From Myotis daubentonii (Eukaryota; Chordata; Mammalia; Chiroptera; Vespertilionidae): a stretch of 64,000 nt of DNA. The stretch's first letter is position 1. Each line of letters starts with the position of its first letter. Below the pieces are notes generated by a model. The model had not been told where the DNA came from and did no database searches. It was given only the letters and a program-made list of their open reading frames with translations. Made by a program: the position numbers and the translations under genes. The stretch is taken from NCBI RefSeq assembly GCF_963259705.1, contig NC_081851.1:62776355-62840354 (forward strand). The letters are read 5' to 3'. This document shows positions 40,950 through 52,644 of the stretch, in pieces.

Positions 40950-41135
40950 CAAATGATCACAGATTTTAGAGTCAGACATGGTTTTGATTTTCACTCTGAT
41001 ATTAACATATTGTCACTGCAGCTTAGTTTTCTCTTAGGGGAAAGGAGAAAGGGGAAAGGGGAAATAACTTTTTTTTTTCCAGGATGGCTGTATGGATCAA
41101 ATATGATAACACTTGTCAAGTGCCCGTGTCATGCC
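40950..41135 (+). repeat. MIR SINE, degenerate
   Basis: 'agattttagagtcagacatggttttgattttcactctgatatta' followed by 'gtcactgcagcttagttttctctt' and later 'ggatggctgtatggatcaaatatgataacacttgtcaagtgcc' follow MIR order, with an AG-rich insertion (41,037-41,062). Confidence 0.6.
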
Positions 41136-41439
41136 ATACCCAATTTCTATCCTAATCTTTGCCTTCTAAAACTATATGGAGGGCACACGTATATTAACTG
41201 AACTTAGTAAAACACACAGCTTCTCATCTGGAAACTGCTCTGCATTTATCCCTCATACAAGAAACATCATGTGATCTAATATTCTAACATAGGACTTGCT
41301 GACTCTCTTGATCATTTTTTCTTTTAGGCAGTGCAACTCAAGTTTTGGCTAGGGAGGAGGACAGGGCAAGTGAAATGACTGAATTCATTGACTTGGATAA
41401 ATGGGAAAAGGAGTGTTGCTGTGCATGTGTTACTATGAA
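41136..41439. other. Unassigned DNA
   Basis: No feature recognised. Confidence 0.4.
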
Positions 41440-42060
41440 TACAGTTATTTCCTTGTACTATTCATGGCATAAATAATTATTGGGTGGCTAGTACAAGTAA
41501 GGCACTGTTCTGGGTGCTGGAAATACAACAGTGAACAAAATAGGTCATGTTCCTGGCCTTATGGAACTTAAGCACTAGTGAGAGCTACAGAAAATAAATA
41601 ACTTTGTAAAATATATAATGCTACAGACAGTGGTCACAATGTTAAGAAAATTAAAGCAAAATAAGAGGGACAAAATGTGCGGGAGTGGGTGAGGTGTTTC
41701 TGCCTTTTATAGGGTGGCCAGAGAGAGATTCTTTGATAAGGCGACATTTGGGCAGGGGTCTGAAGAGAGTCAAAGAGAGTTTGCAGATATTGAGCTGAAG
41801 AATCTTCCGTGTAGAGAAATAATAAGTTGCAAAGGCTCTGGAGGAAGAAGGAAACATGAAATGTTTAAAGAATATTAAGGAGATTGACATGATTGAAGCA
41901 AGGATGAGTGATGAGATCAGAGGAATGAGGTATGAGTGGGTGGTCGTTCCCACAGGAGCAATTTCTAAATCTGTGGGGTGTTTTGTGTGTCACAGTGATT
42001 GGTGTGTGCTACTGTTATAGAATGGGAGGAGGCCAGAGATTCTAGACATATTGCAATAGG
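41440..42060 (-). repeat. L2 LINE 3' region
   Basis: Reverse-complement L2: 'ggcactgttctgggtgctggaaatacaacagtgaacaaaataggtc', 'ggccttatggaacttaagcactagtgagag', then the upstream 'gggtggccagagagagattctttgataaggcgacatttgggcaggggtctgaagag' and 'aaaggctctggaggaag' portions. One of the longest ancient repeats in the window. Confidence 0.85.
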
Positions 42061-42689
42061 TGGGATCATCCTACATATTGCCCACTTTTGAAATATCTGA
42101 ATGAGTATTTATATAGTGTATGACTGCCACGTACAGCTGTGCGGGTTGTGGACTGCAGAATTTTTAAAGCATCATTGACATGGATCTGCTGAGTGTGATA
42201 TCCCCATAGGATTGTGTTGTACACAGTCTGTACAGCTGTAAATGGCATCCCTACACATGGGGTTGACCGTATTACCTTTTTAAGATCCCTTCCTATGCGG
42301 AAACTATGCAGTGCTCGGCGGGTGAAGGTGTTTAAAATCATGGCAACACCTTGCTCAGCTTTGGCTTCTGCTCTGGAGGTGAGGCTGAGAGACAGAAGGG
42401 AATATGGAGAAGGCAACGTCAGGAGGAAAAGAGCAAGAAGGAATTCATATTTTATTGCACATGTGGGGTTGGGTTTTACTCATTTCGAACATGATTAAGG
42501 TACTATGCCAAGTTCTTTGGAGTTGGGGCCGCCTGCCCTCCTGGGTCAATGGGTGTGAGTGTTGGCAGTGGAACTGACACTGATCCTGCACCAGCACAGC
42601 TTTGCAACGATGCTTCCCACCATCCAGCCCTGCCCACTCCAAACTCTGTCAGCTGAGGATGTCCATTTTCCAGGACATATTCTGGAACA
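42061..42689. other. Unassigned DNA, no gene recognised
   Basis: ORFs at 42,066-42,416 (minus, 116 codons) and 42,214-42,498 (plus) overlap antisense to each other and have no recognised domain. 42,480-42,680 is GC-richer. Confidence 0.4.
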
Positions 42690-42965
42690 TTGTAGGAGTT
42701 TCCTGTTGCTACTGGAACAAATGACCACAAACTAAGTGGTTTAAAGCAACACAATTTTATTCCCCGATCATTCTGGAGTTCGGAAGGCTGAAACGCGCTA
42801 ACTGTACTAACATCAAGGTGCAGGCAGGGCTGTGTTCTTTCTGATGGCTCTCACAGAGGCCGTTTCCCTCCCTGTTCACTTCCAGGTCCTGGTCCCCATC
42901 GCGGACTCTCTCTTCCTTGATGACTTGTTCTCGCACTCCTCTCTCCAACATTAACCAGCCATTTT
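42690..42965 (-). repeat. MaLR-type LTR fragment
   Basis: 'gtaggagtttcctgttgctactggaacaaatgaccacaaactaagtggtttaaagcaacacaattttattc' and 'attctggagttcggaaggctgaa' follow the reverse complement of a MaLR LTR 3' end. Diverged. Confidence 0.65.
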
Positions 42966-44189
42966 CTCTAGTATTGGGGCTTAGACCACTTCTCTGGCTC
43001 CTGCAGCCTTAGGTGAGACCTGCTTCTGCCTCCATCACTCACCCTGGGGAGACTCATCCCTACCTCGGCCCATCTCTCAACTCGAACACTCTTCTCAGTG
43101 GCATTAGACCAGTCAGTGCTCACTAATAGGATGAGCTTCCCTGAAAGGAGAGGAGGACAAGCAGGACGAAAAGGGAAGCTTTGGTCCTTGAGATGCTAAG
43201 ACACTTGGGAAATTGAACCAGGAGAGTTCATCCTCCAACATTGAACTTTAAGGTGATTTTCAGCTGTGGAGCAGGATAAGAAGAGATCATTTGTAGTAAG
43301 GTAGAAATATTAGTGTGAGGTTTTCTAGAGTAACTTATGTAACTGGGAGATTGTCTGAGGACCTTCTAAGAAATACCAGCTTGCCTTGAAGAATTGTTTT
43401 ATGTTCCCCTAATATTTGTTTTCTGGGAAATTTATCCCACTAAACCTTCAAAACAAAAATAAAAAGGAGGGGGAATATGTTTTTCTTTTTTTCAGTTAAT
43501 TAGTGACATGGAAACATTCAGATTTAAGTAGTTCTAGATTCTTAAAAATCCAGCAACTCACAAGTAATTTTGCTAGCCTTGGAGTATGGAAAAAAACGAA
43601 TAAAATAATAAAATAAATTAAATTACCAACTGCCCAATACACTGACTCCTGTTTTATCTTGTGATTTGCCTGGAATCCAATAAGCTGCTTCTCTCTCCAA
43701 ATTTTGTGTGTGTTGATCCAGAATAATTTTTTGATGATTATTAGATTGATTGAAGGCATGTGAAGGATTATTGTTGAAAACATGGGAGAAAAAGATGTGA
43801 GGCAATAGCAGGTGTCATAACGGAAAGCACTCTTCCTAACAGCATGGATATGATGGTGCGTTTTGTTCCAATTTAAAATAAAAAATGATTTAATTCAAGT
43901 TTATATCTCTTGTCTTTACTACATGGAGTGAAACAGAACGAATAAAAATGAGATGCTTTATTTTTTATGAAGTGTCTGGGTAAATTATATTTATAAGTTA
44001 CTCCTGTGTGTGTGTGTGTATGTTGTGTTTACAGAATTCAGTGGCTTTGTGACTATGATGACATCATCTCTTCCTCCCACCAAATTACTCAACAAGATGG
44101 ATTTTTCTATTGCTAGCAGCTTCGGCTTTAATGGACAGAAGTATTTATCAGACAAACCACAGCACATTAGGATTGCTACATGAGTAACA
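42966..44189. other. Unassigned DNA, no gene recognised
   Basis: No element recognised. Minus ORFs at 43,496-43,805 overlap each other and have no motif. Confidence 0.4.
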
Positions 44190-44345
44190 AAGATTTGTAA
44201 AGACTAACAGACTGGAAATCAGGAATGGTGGATTCAAGTCCCAGCTCTGACATTAACTATGGCTAACCTTGCCCAAGTCACTGAGACCGTTGAGCCTCAG
44301 TTTCTTCACTTGCAGAATGGAGGTGATAACATTTCTCAGATCTGC
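44190..44345 (+). repeat. MIR SINE
   Basis: 'ggattcaagtcccagctctgacattaactatggctaaccttgcccaagtcactgagacc', 'gagcctcagtttcttcacttgcagaatggaggtgataac' is a clear MIR core. Confidence 0.88.
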
Positions 44346-44899
44346 TTCTGCCTTCCTAACTGGTCCAGGCTCTCCACCTCCACGGGTCTTGCCTGGATTG
44401 TCTCTGCTTGCTCTTACATTCACATAGAATGGCCTTACTGTGCTCCTGCCTTCTGTGTGGCAAACTCCTTTGTATCACTGAGACCCTGGAGAAGCAGCTC
44501 ATTCTTTGCCCCAGCCTCCCAGGTAAACTTGAGTGTCCTCCCTTAGAGACACCAAGGGACTTGGCATATTCTTTGATGGAGGATATTTCCTAACATCCTG
44601 CGTCTGTCTTCACACGTTAGTCTCCTTGAGGCTGCTGGAGGTTCAGGATCCTAGTCCTTTCTCTCCTCAGTGCCCAGCAAGGTGTCTGACCTCAGTGGCA
44701 CTTACCAATGTTTGTGGTTGAACTGGTGCACTGGTTGCTGTAGGTTGTTCTGAAAATCGAAAGGAGAGAGTTAGATACGTGCAGATTTCTTTGAAAATTC
44801 CTTGGCTGCTTCTAGATTTCTTTCTGCTCACACAGCTCTCTGGATGGGTCATGGCAACTCTCACCATCTCTCAGTTCCAGATATGAGACTCTGGTGCAG
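44346..44899. other. Unassigned DNA with a possible L2 tail
   Basis: 44,610-44,725 ('gtctccttgaggctgctggagg...cagtgcccagcaaggtgtctgacctcagtgg') is similar to an L2 3' end in forward orientation. The rest is unassigned. Confidence 0.45.
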
Positions 44900-45065
44900 C
44901 CATGCAGCTTTTTCTTTCAGGTTAAATAAGCCCCGATTCCTGTAGTCATGATTTATAGACCCCATTTCCAACTCTTTAATCATTTTCATTGCTTTTCTCT
45001 GGAACCATTCCAAGCTCTCCATTCACTTACGTTGCAGGCACCAAACTGGGTATGGTATTGAAATA
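44900..45065 (-). repeat. L3/CR1 LINE fragment
   Basis: 'caggttaaataagccccgattcctgtagtcatgatttatagaccccatttccaactc', 'ttgcttttctctggaaccattccaagctctccattcac', 'gcaccaaactgggtatggtattg' matches the reverse complement of the CR1-type 3' region, where this is 'gttcagttttgggcrcc...' in sense. Very old. Confidence 0.75.
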
Positions 45066-45654
45066 CTGAGTGAAAGAATTATCTGCTTGTTCCTATATTT
45101 AATATTGCTATTTATACATAAATGCTTTTTTTTCTCTAGTCAGTTTACAAATATTAACTGGGCACTTATGCTCTACCTGGCACTGGCTTCAAAGTTTTTG
45201 GCAGTCTCAGCGACATGATTCCTCTCTGTGAGACAGGCTTTCTCCGGCGGTATTACATGAAAAACATTATACTTATAAGCATCCGCATGGTAGTTATTTA
45301 TGTAAAAGTAAAGTGGCTTTCCATGTCAATAAACATGCTGCCTCTTATCTGGTTTGTTTACATGAAATTAATTTAATAGCTCATCTGCTCCTTGAATAGA
45401 GCAAGCATACTCCTTATTCCACATTCCACTGCACATTAAAAATGAAGCAGAAAATGATCTAGTGATTTTTTGTGCATTATAAATTTTAACATGCTCAAAT
45501 TTAATTCTAACTTATAGATTTTTTTCTAGTTCAGCTGATCGTTAAGGTTTTTTTAATCTATTGTCATTAGAGAGATTTCAGTGGATGTTAAAATATTAAT
45601 ACCATTTAACTACTTAAACACAGTAAAATTATATCACTACTGTATGCTGCTTTA
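45066..45654. other. Unassigned DNA, possible conserved non-coding stretch
   Basis: 45,147-45,230 has faint minus-strand L2/MIR character. 45,290-45,620 is AT-rich, unique-looking sequence. Confidence 0.35.
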
Positions 45655-45840
45655 TCTTTGAAAGCATTTTTTGTATCTCTTATCTCATCAGATCCTCATG
45701 GGGACCTTGTTAATAAAGAAAGGTGGGAATTATCACCCTCACTGCCTATTTGGTGAACCTTGAGGGCACAAGCGGAGCCAAGGTTCAACCCAGATCAGTT
45801 GGTTAGCGGGAGGTAAGTATTCTGACTTAACATAGTTTTC
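45655..45840 (-). repeat. MIR SINE, degenerate
   Basis: 'tatctcttatctcatcagatcctcatggggaccttg', 'aggtgggaattatcaccctcactg', 'aggttcaacccagatcag' follow the reverse complement of MIR. Confidence 0.65.
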
Positions 45841-46199
45841 TTCTTCATTAGAGTTTCTCAAAGCTTGAGAAAAAATTGGACTTTTACTATTATATAAAAC
45901 CCCTATAGATGAAAAGTTCTAGGAAATCCAAAATAAGGTCACAAAATGTTTAGTATTAATGTTATTTTGATGTAAAAGATTTTTAATGCACACAAACCAC
46001 CATATAGTGTGATATAATTATATCATCAACAATATAACTAAAGTGTTGACAACAATATTTATTCATAGACTATGTAAGTATTGTGGACTGGTAAAATAGC
46101 TATTTATTAGTTAGGAATATTTCTCTGTTTTCTATCTAATATCTATCTATCTACCTATCCTCATCCCACCCATTAATCTATTCTATTTCTATGTCTCTA
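45841..46199. other. Unassigned AT-rich DNA
   Basis: No feature recognised. Confidence 0.4.
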
Positions 46200-46905
46200 T
46201 AAAGAGTGCCTATTTCATGTAAATGAAATCATACAATATGTGGTCTTTTCTAACTGTCTTCTTTCACTTAGCACAATGTTTTCAAGGTTCATCCATGTTG
46301 TAACATGTTTCATTAATTTTTAAAAAAATATATTTTATTGATTTTTTCACAGAGAGGAAGGGAGAGGGATAGAGAGTTAGAAACATCGATGAGAGAGAAA
46401 CATCAATCAGCTGCCTCCTGCACACCCCCTACTGGGGATGTGCCCCCAACCAAGGTACATGCCCTTGACCGGAATCAAACCTGGGACCCTTCCGTCCGCA
46501 GGCCGATGCTCACTGAGCCAAACTGGTTAGGGCGTAGCATTAATTTTTAATGAATACTATTCCATTGTATGGATATACCACATTTTATTTATCTTTCATC
46601 AGTTGATGGCCATTTGGGTTCTTTCCTATTTGGGGGCATTATGGTAGTGCTGTTATGAACATTTGTGTACAAGCTTTGGATGGGTATGTGTTTTCAGTTC
46701 CCTTGGGTTTATATCTAGGATAAGAATGGTTGAGTCATATAGTAACTCCAGGTTTGACTCTGAGGAACTGCCAACCTGTTTTTCAAAGCAGCTATAGCAT
46801 TTTACATTTCACCAGGCATGTGTAAGGCTTCCAATTTCTGATGTGCTTGTCAACACTTACCATTATCCGTCTTCTTGATTGCAGACATCCTATTCTAATC
46901 ATCAG
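46200..46905 (-). repeat. Old LINE-1 3' end of ORF2, split by a Ves SINE
   Basis: Reverse complement of old L1: 'ttctttcacttagcacaatgttttcaaggttcatccatgttgtaac' before the SINE, and 'aatactattccattgtatggatataccacattttattt', 'gatggccatttgggttc', 'gctgttatgaacatttgtgtac', 'actgccaacctgtttttcaaagc' after it. The Ves SINE at 46,324-46,537 interrupts it. Confidence 0.9.
46324..46537 (-). mobile_element. Ves SINE, minus strand, in an old L1
   Basis: Reverse-complement Ves: 'aaaaaatatattttattgattttttcacagagagg' tail side, 'ggtacatgcccttgaccgg' body, and 'ccaaactggttagggc' head. B box (reverse) GGAATCAAACC. Perfect 13-bp duplication CATTAATTTTTAA at 46,311-46,323 and 46,538-46,550. Confidence 0.95.
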
Positions 46906-48194
46906 TCTTCAAAATAAGGGAGAGCATAGAATTAAATTTATTCAGTTAAAACCACCTTCAGTTTCAGGTGTGTTATCTTTGAGAAAAGCAGGAAGTTTGG
47001 AAAATTTGTCTTCTTTTTAAACATTCAGAGGAGATAGTCTTAATACCATGTTTTCCCTTTTGCCTTGAGATCACTGTTATATAAAGCTTATATTTAGTTT
47101 TAGCTAATGGTCTTTCAATACATTTCAGATAAGTTTTCAGGAATTTGGGGAAAAGATTCTTTTGTACAGGAACTTAGGGTGAATGACCTTTGTGGGCTGA
47201 TCCTCCTTTTCCACCCCCCTCCCCCATTTTCTGAATCTCCTTGAGCATCTAAGGAGAAGCCTTGCATGGGAAATACCTCCTTTGGCAATCATTCAGTAGC
47301 CATTGTCTAATACAGAGAGTTAAACGCCTACCTGGCTCTGGTAGCACCAAGCTGCAATCTTGTCTGAATTCTGCTGTTCTTTGATCTCATCAAAAGGCGT
47401 ATTTACACATGGACCGATAAAGGCACCTTGGCACTGGGACCCAGGTTTCATGCAGAAACAGATTTGGCACAGGACTGATGAAAACTCAATTATGATTTAT
47501 GTCTATGCAACAGAGTTTCCCATTGATTACCTGCCAGAACCATGATAAAGCAATGTTAGGCCTGAAGCCAAGTCTTCCCAGCCGTACTCTTTGCTTAGGT
47601 TTTGTATTCTGTGCCCTTTCTCGAGTTTTCTGAACATTTGTGAACAATAATGCACAAAATGATCCTCGGATGCAAACTTGTCTGCAGTAAAGGATGTCCT
47701 TCGTAGTGTCCAGGTTAGCTTTGTGTTTACCTTCCATTTGGGATTTATCCAGCACCTGCTTACATGCATGATGCTGTTCGAAGTTATCTAGGGTGTAGAA
47801 GAAATGGAAAACATGGCTCATGTTTTGAGGAACTTGCTTAGAGCGATCTGAAGGAGGTAAATTGTTCAGCGATGAAGACACTTTTCCAAGAAGCAATTCC
47901 CTTGTATTGTTGTTATGTTGGTGAAATTGAGCAACCCGAGGGGATGATCAAAGGGAGCTGAAACTAGACTGAGAGGCTTCTTGCTTATGATTATTAATTG
48001 AGGAAGGGCATTAAAAATAAAAGCTATCACAGCTAGGTAGAGGGGATGTAGAATGAGGGTCATTAAGGGGTTCCTGTGGAAAATCTAGCTTTCTTGATAG
48101 CTTCCTGTTGAGATGGTGATCATTGGACTCCTCATATTTAAAGCTAATATCTCTTTAAAGTAGCTAACTTTAAAATAGTTCAAAATATCTACAT
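46906..48194. other. Unassigned DNA, no gene recognised
   Basis: 47,740-47,830 has slight minus-strand L2 similarity. The minus ORF 47,486-47,896 (136 codons) crosses it and has no conserved domain, so it is not called. Confidence 0.4.
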
Positions 48195-48425
48195 TAACAT
48201 CGTGCCCCTGTGTGATGGGCGCTGTTCTAAGTGCATTACCCATGGACTCATATAAATCTCAGAACATTCCTTGTGAAAAAGTTCTATTGTTATCTCCATT
48301 TTATAGGCTAGTTAACTTTAGATTGGAGAAAGTACAAGGCTTGTCGAAGTTCCCACAGCTAATAGGCGGTGTTGCTGGAATTTGAAGCCAGGTAGTCTGG
48401 CTCCAGGTTCTGTGCCATCAACCAC
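48195..48425 (-). repeat. MIR SINE, nearly full length
   Basis: Reverse-complement MIR: 'gggcgctgttctaagtgcattacccatggactcatataaatctcag', 'ttctattgttatctccattttataggctagttaac', 'cccacagctaataggcggtgttgctggaatttgaagccagg', 'tctggctcc'. Confidence 0.85.
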
Positions 48426-48640
48426 CACCTCAGATGGCCTCTCATAGATGGAAAAGAAAAACAGAGGGGCATATGCGATGACTATGTCCTGACTCTTTAA
48501 GGAGTGATGGACCAGCCCTTTCTCACAGTGGGGAAACGGGTCACTGTTCTTCCGTCTGAGGATCACTCATAGTTGGCAAGCAGCCAGTTCTGAAAAGCCA
48601 TTCTTCTTCAGCTCTTTAGAATCTGTTCAGTTAGGATTGT

Positions 48641-48768
48641 GCTATGGACTGAATTATGTCACCCTCAAATGATATGCTGAACTCATAACCCAGTACCTCA
48701 GAATGTGACCTCCCTTATAAATTGGTAATGAAGCTACTTTCTATGGCAGCCTTAGGAAACTAATGCAG
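48641..48768 (+). repeat. Internally deleted MaLR LTR
   Basis: Starts 'gctatggactgaattatgtcaccctcaaatgatatgctgaactcataacccagtacctcagaatgtgacc' and jumps to 'ctatggcagccttaggaaactaatgcag', the 3' end of the same LTR family. Most of the middle is missing. Confidence 0.8.
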
Positions 48769-49559
48769 GTTGAAAGTGGCTTTCAGGTGTGTGAGAGGGC
48801 CTCCTGTTAGCTGGGGACTATTAAATGCTCAAAAGAGGATCTGATGTCCACATATCAGAGAGGGGAACAACTGATAACCACCACAGAGAGGTGTCACACG
48901 AAACAAAAATCTTATCTGATCACCTAGAACCTCATATAAATAAAAAAAATTTCAAATTGATCACTACCTCTAAAAATGTACCTAAAACAGAAACATAATT
49001 CTTGTCAGAAGATGGGTTATGCTATTTATTGACAGTATAGTTACATTCTAAGGAGGGCTCCACTCCCCTCCCTCCTGCTCCAAAGCAATTCAAAGACCCC
49101 TTCTCACCAACCTTCCCACCATTATTTATACTACAGGTACAGCCCTATTTGATAGGATGAATAGTATAATTTATTCCATATCCTAAAAGAACAATGCTCC
49201 CTATCCCAAATTATAGCCGCCTTTTATTGGACGCTAGCCCTAAACTATATGCTAGGTATTTGATTGTCAAATTACCAGTTTAATTTTCACAGGTCAATGT
49301 TTTATATGTGGAACAGAAAACATCAAGCAACTGTATCCCTTTAGAGACCACTGCTATTTTCTCCATTGTCTCCTAACAAAATACATTAGAGAGATCAAAA
49401 TATTGCCGCATTTGTTCCTTTTGGCATTTGGCGGCTTGAAGAGCAGGAGCTAAATCTAGACAGAACCCCAGGTAGAGATGCTTTCACAAAACTGGCCCTA
49501 TTATGGCTGTGCTCAGCTCAGAGCCCATAGGACAGTCTTTTGACATGGCAGACCATAGC
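48769..49559. other. Unassigned DNA
   Basis: No feature recognised. Confidence 0.4.
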
Positions 49560-49567
49560 CTTTGGGG

Positions 49568-49647
49568 CAAGCATGTCAAACTCAGAGGCTAACACAGGCC
49601 AAATAAACAAGGCATGCGGCCCGTGGGCCGCGAGTTTGACATGCTTG
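49568..49647. mobile_element. 80-bp hAT MITE
   Basis: Perfect 16-bp terminal inverted repeats CAAGCATGTCAAACTC / GAGTTTGACATGCTTG and an exact 8-bp duplication CTTTGGGG (49,560-49,567 and 49,648-49,655), the hallmark of hAT elements. The interior has an internal inverted pair (GCGGCCCGTGGGCCGC). Among the shortest transposon copies in the window. Confidence 0.92.
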
Positions 49648-49655
49648 CTTTGGGG

Positions 49656-50594
49656 TCCCAAAGGATTGCATTTAGGTTTCTCTTCTTTGAAACTTGGCTC
49701 TTAATGATCTAATTGAGCTGACTTCAATCCCTCTCTCCTGGCTATCTAGAGACACGTAGCACAAACATTCTTTCTTACATGCATATTATGGCTCTATTAT
49801 TTCAAACAAGGAGTGGCCTGAACAGCCCTCTGACCCCACTGGCCAATTATTATCAAAAAGAAAGGCCACCGATAACCCTTTTAGCCTTTTCTTATTTTTT
49901 TTCTTTTTCCAAACAAGTTATTGTCTTTGCTAGATATTCTCGCCTTTTAGCTAGTTTATAAATATTTAAACAATCTCATACAACTGGTTGCTATTTCCAC
50001 AATATGCATTTCACGATGGTTTATCTGGGAACACACAGTAGAAAGTATTCTGCTCAAAGTTAAAGATGATTTCAGTGTTAGGTTGATGTTTTATTTTGTT
50101 CGAGGTGGGTATCTAGTCTTGAACATATTCAGCTAATCCTAATGGAGTAGAACTGTGGGGCCTCACTGCCTGTTCATTGGGATCTGCAGTGGGTTCACAA
50201 TCATTTTCTAAGACTAACCCTGGTCTTTTTTGCCAGCGCTCCCTTCATTCACGTTGAAGAGGAGTGGCCTGGATATGTACCTTGATGGGTCCTCAGCAAA
50301 AGGAGATGAACCCTAGTCCTAGCTCTGGGCACTGGAAGATGAACTCGATGGCACAGAGAATAGTCACTCTCAATGCAGTTGCTGTCACCCACAATATTGA
50401 TCAGAAGCTAGGGGAAACACTATTCAGAGAGAATTGCTGAGTTAATTCACCTCCTTATACTCTAAATTAAATTCCTGTGTCAAAGCTGATTAGCAGAGTC
50501 AGAAACACTGCTTTTGCTGTGTTGGCCATCTCTGCCTTCTCTTTTCTTCTTTCTGAACCTCTTTTCTCTGTCTATGTCTGTGCATGTGCCATTA
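49656..50594. other. Unassigned DNA
   Basis: No feature recognised; short ORFs lack motifs. Confidence 0.4.
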
Positions 50595-50602
50595 GCCTAC
50601 AG

Positions 50603-50874
50603 CAGCGATTTTCAACCCTTTTCACCTCACAGCACACATAAACTAATTACTAAAATTCTGAGGCACACCAGAAGATACATTGTGTTTTTTGTCAATATGA
50701 CAAAAACATAGGCATAATCTTGATTCATTCACCCTGGATGGCTATTGTGTTAGCTGTTGTCATTTTTTAACTTTGACAATGTAAGGGGGGAAGGGTCAGT
50801 GCCCCTGACTAAATAGTCCGGTATGGCATGTTTTACAAATCCTTGTGACAGATGGGTTGAAAATCTCTGGCTGG
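50603..50874. mobile_element. Non-autonomous hAT transposon
   Basis: Begins CAGCGATTTTCAACC and ends with 'gggttgaaaatctctg' (the reverse of the same terminus, worn). The interior 'cacagcacacataaactaattactaaaattctgaggcacacc' is typical of a bat non-autonomous hAT. The flank GCCTACA is repeated on both sides (50,595-50,601 and about 50,875-50,881) with a few extra bases at the right end. Confidence 0.75.
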
Positions 50875-50881
50875 CCTACAT

Positions 50882-51322
50882 CAAGAGTCATTTGAGTAAG
50901 CAGCCTCATGAATCTCGTTGGATGAATTGTAAAGGAGTGGTGATGGTGGTTCATTACATCATCCATTTATGAGGATCCCAGGGAAAGTTCCTGTCTGGTC
51001 TGAGGACCAAGAGAAATTTGACTTCCCCAGGGAATTTGGGTTGTTAGTACCTCATGGACACTGTGAACTGTGTAACTAAGGTTTTCCTTTTCATGGTGAC
51101 CGTCAGAAAATTTCAAGCCAGGTTTACAACTCACCTACTGCACACGTGTGGGTTATTATGCTATGCTATGCACTGTAGACTCATTCCTGACTCTGTACTC
51201 TTGTTTTACCTTCTTCTCTTGCCTCACTTTTAACTGATGCTATTGAGTCATTTCTATGTGTCTTGTTATAGGCTGCTTTATATATTTCCAGGGACAGAGA
51301 AAAATATGAAAATAAACCCATG
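50882..51322. other. Unassigned DNA
   Basis: No feature recognised. Confidence 0.4.
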
Positions 51323-51477
51323 TCTATAATAATAAAAGCATAATATGCTAATTAGACTGGACATCCTTTCAGATGTCCTTCCGGACAAAGCCGCCGCAGC
51401 AGGGGCTGAGGCAGAGGTGACTGTGGTGGTGGTGGGAGCCACGCCCCTTGCATGAATTTCGTGCATCGGGTCTCTAG
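51323..51477 (+). mobile_element. Short Helitron, 155 bp
   Basis: Begins TCTATAATAATAAAAGCATA and ends with hairpin TGCATGAATTTCGTGCA, 'tcgggtct' and CTAG (51,474-51,477), then host T. The interior includes the inverted pair GGACATCC/GGATGTCC-like 'gacatcctttcagatgtcc'. It is shorter than the others through internal deletion, but both termini are intact. Confidence 0.92.
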
Positions 51478-52644
51478 TACATAAATAAAATAACTCAAAT
51501 GGGGTTGCAAAGGGAGTGTTGCAGATTGGTTTGTGAAGGAAAAAATAGGGGCTTCCAGATGCAGGGAGCAACACAAACAAGTAATGTACAGTGAATGGTT
51601 TTATCAAGGGAGCTGATAAAAACCTTTCTTATTATGGTTAAAGTAATGTAGATAGCTGCTCAACTGAATGTCTAGAATACAACATGGAAAAAGATGCAGG
51701 ATATAAAAATGGAATTGCTTTTAAAATCTCTCAGTCTGATAAATATTTTTCTCAGGAATGAATATATGAAAATATTTTAGTTACTATTCATTGAAATGGA
51801 ACCTAAAAGTTATCTGAAAAAAGAAGGAGGCATTGAGATAAGAAAATCATATTAGTATCTTTTAGCTTAATACATCTTCATTTGTTTTTTAAATTGTTAG
51901 GAAAGAGTTAGGTGATGGCATTCTTTCCATTTTTATTCATGCCTGCTGGAGGTTCTGACTACATCTATTTGAAAAACAAACATGGGGAAAAACCTGAGCA
52001 TTTTATAGTCAGATTAGTGTAAATAGGAAATTCACATGAATAAGGATGACAATAATTCCAATAATTCAAAGGTAGGAAACATTACGCCTACTCTATTTAC
52101 CTGGAAATCTTTTAATCTCAAGGCTCCACTTTCATTGATCAGTTCCATGAGTTAAGGGCTTTGCTAGTTGATGACTGCTATATTCCAAGGATTCAGCCCA
52201 TTGCTCAGAACACAGTAGATAATCAGGACTTATATATTGAATGAACAAATGAGTGAGTGAATAAATGAGATGAGTGTGAGGTTTAAACTGTATTTGTACA
52301 ATCAGGATAAAGTTGATTTGACTTTGGGGAGGCAATGACAGCGACTTTACTTTTGCTCCATTTGGAGAATATAGACTAAAGTAAAATTCGTTTAAGAGTT
52401 AATATCCCAGATCACTGTTTAAATGTTACCATTTTTATGATTATTTGAAAATCTGTTTCCCTCCACAGTGTGGAGCCTACCCCAAGATGATTGTTTTGTA
52501 AAATAATTGTCTTCCTGTTGGTGTTAGAATAATGAATACTGGCGGTATAAGGACCTTCTAGATCATTAGCTCCTTCCTGGGAGATGAGGGGGTCAATGAC
52601 TGGAGGTGATACCTCAAACCCAGATCACTTTCTTTTCCATGGAG
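51478..52644. other. Unassigned AT-rich DNA
   Basis: 52,180-52,265 ('ttgctcagaacacagtagataatcaggacttatatattgaatgaacaaatg') is similar to an L2 3' tail in forward orientation. The rest is unassigned. Confidence 0.4.

Noticed and set aside
47486..47896. 136-codon minus-strand ORF
   Set aside because: No recognisable domain, and part of the sequence resembles an old L2; not supported as a gene.
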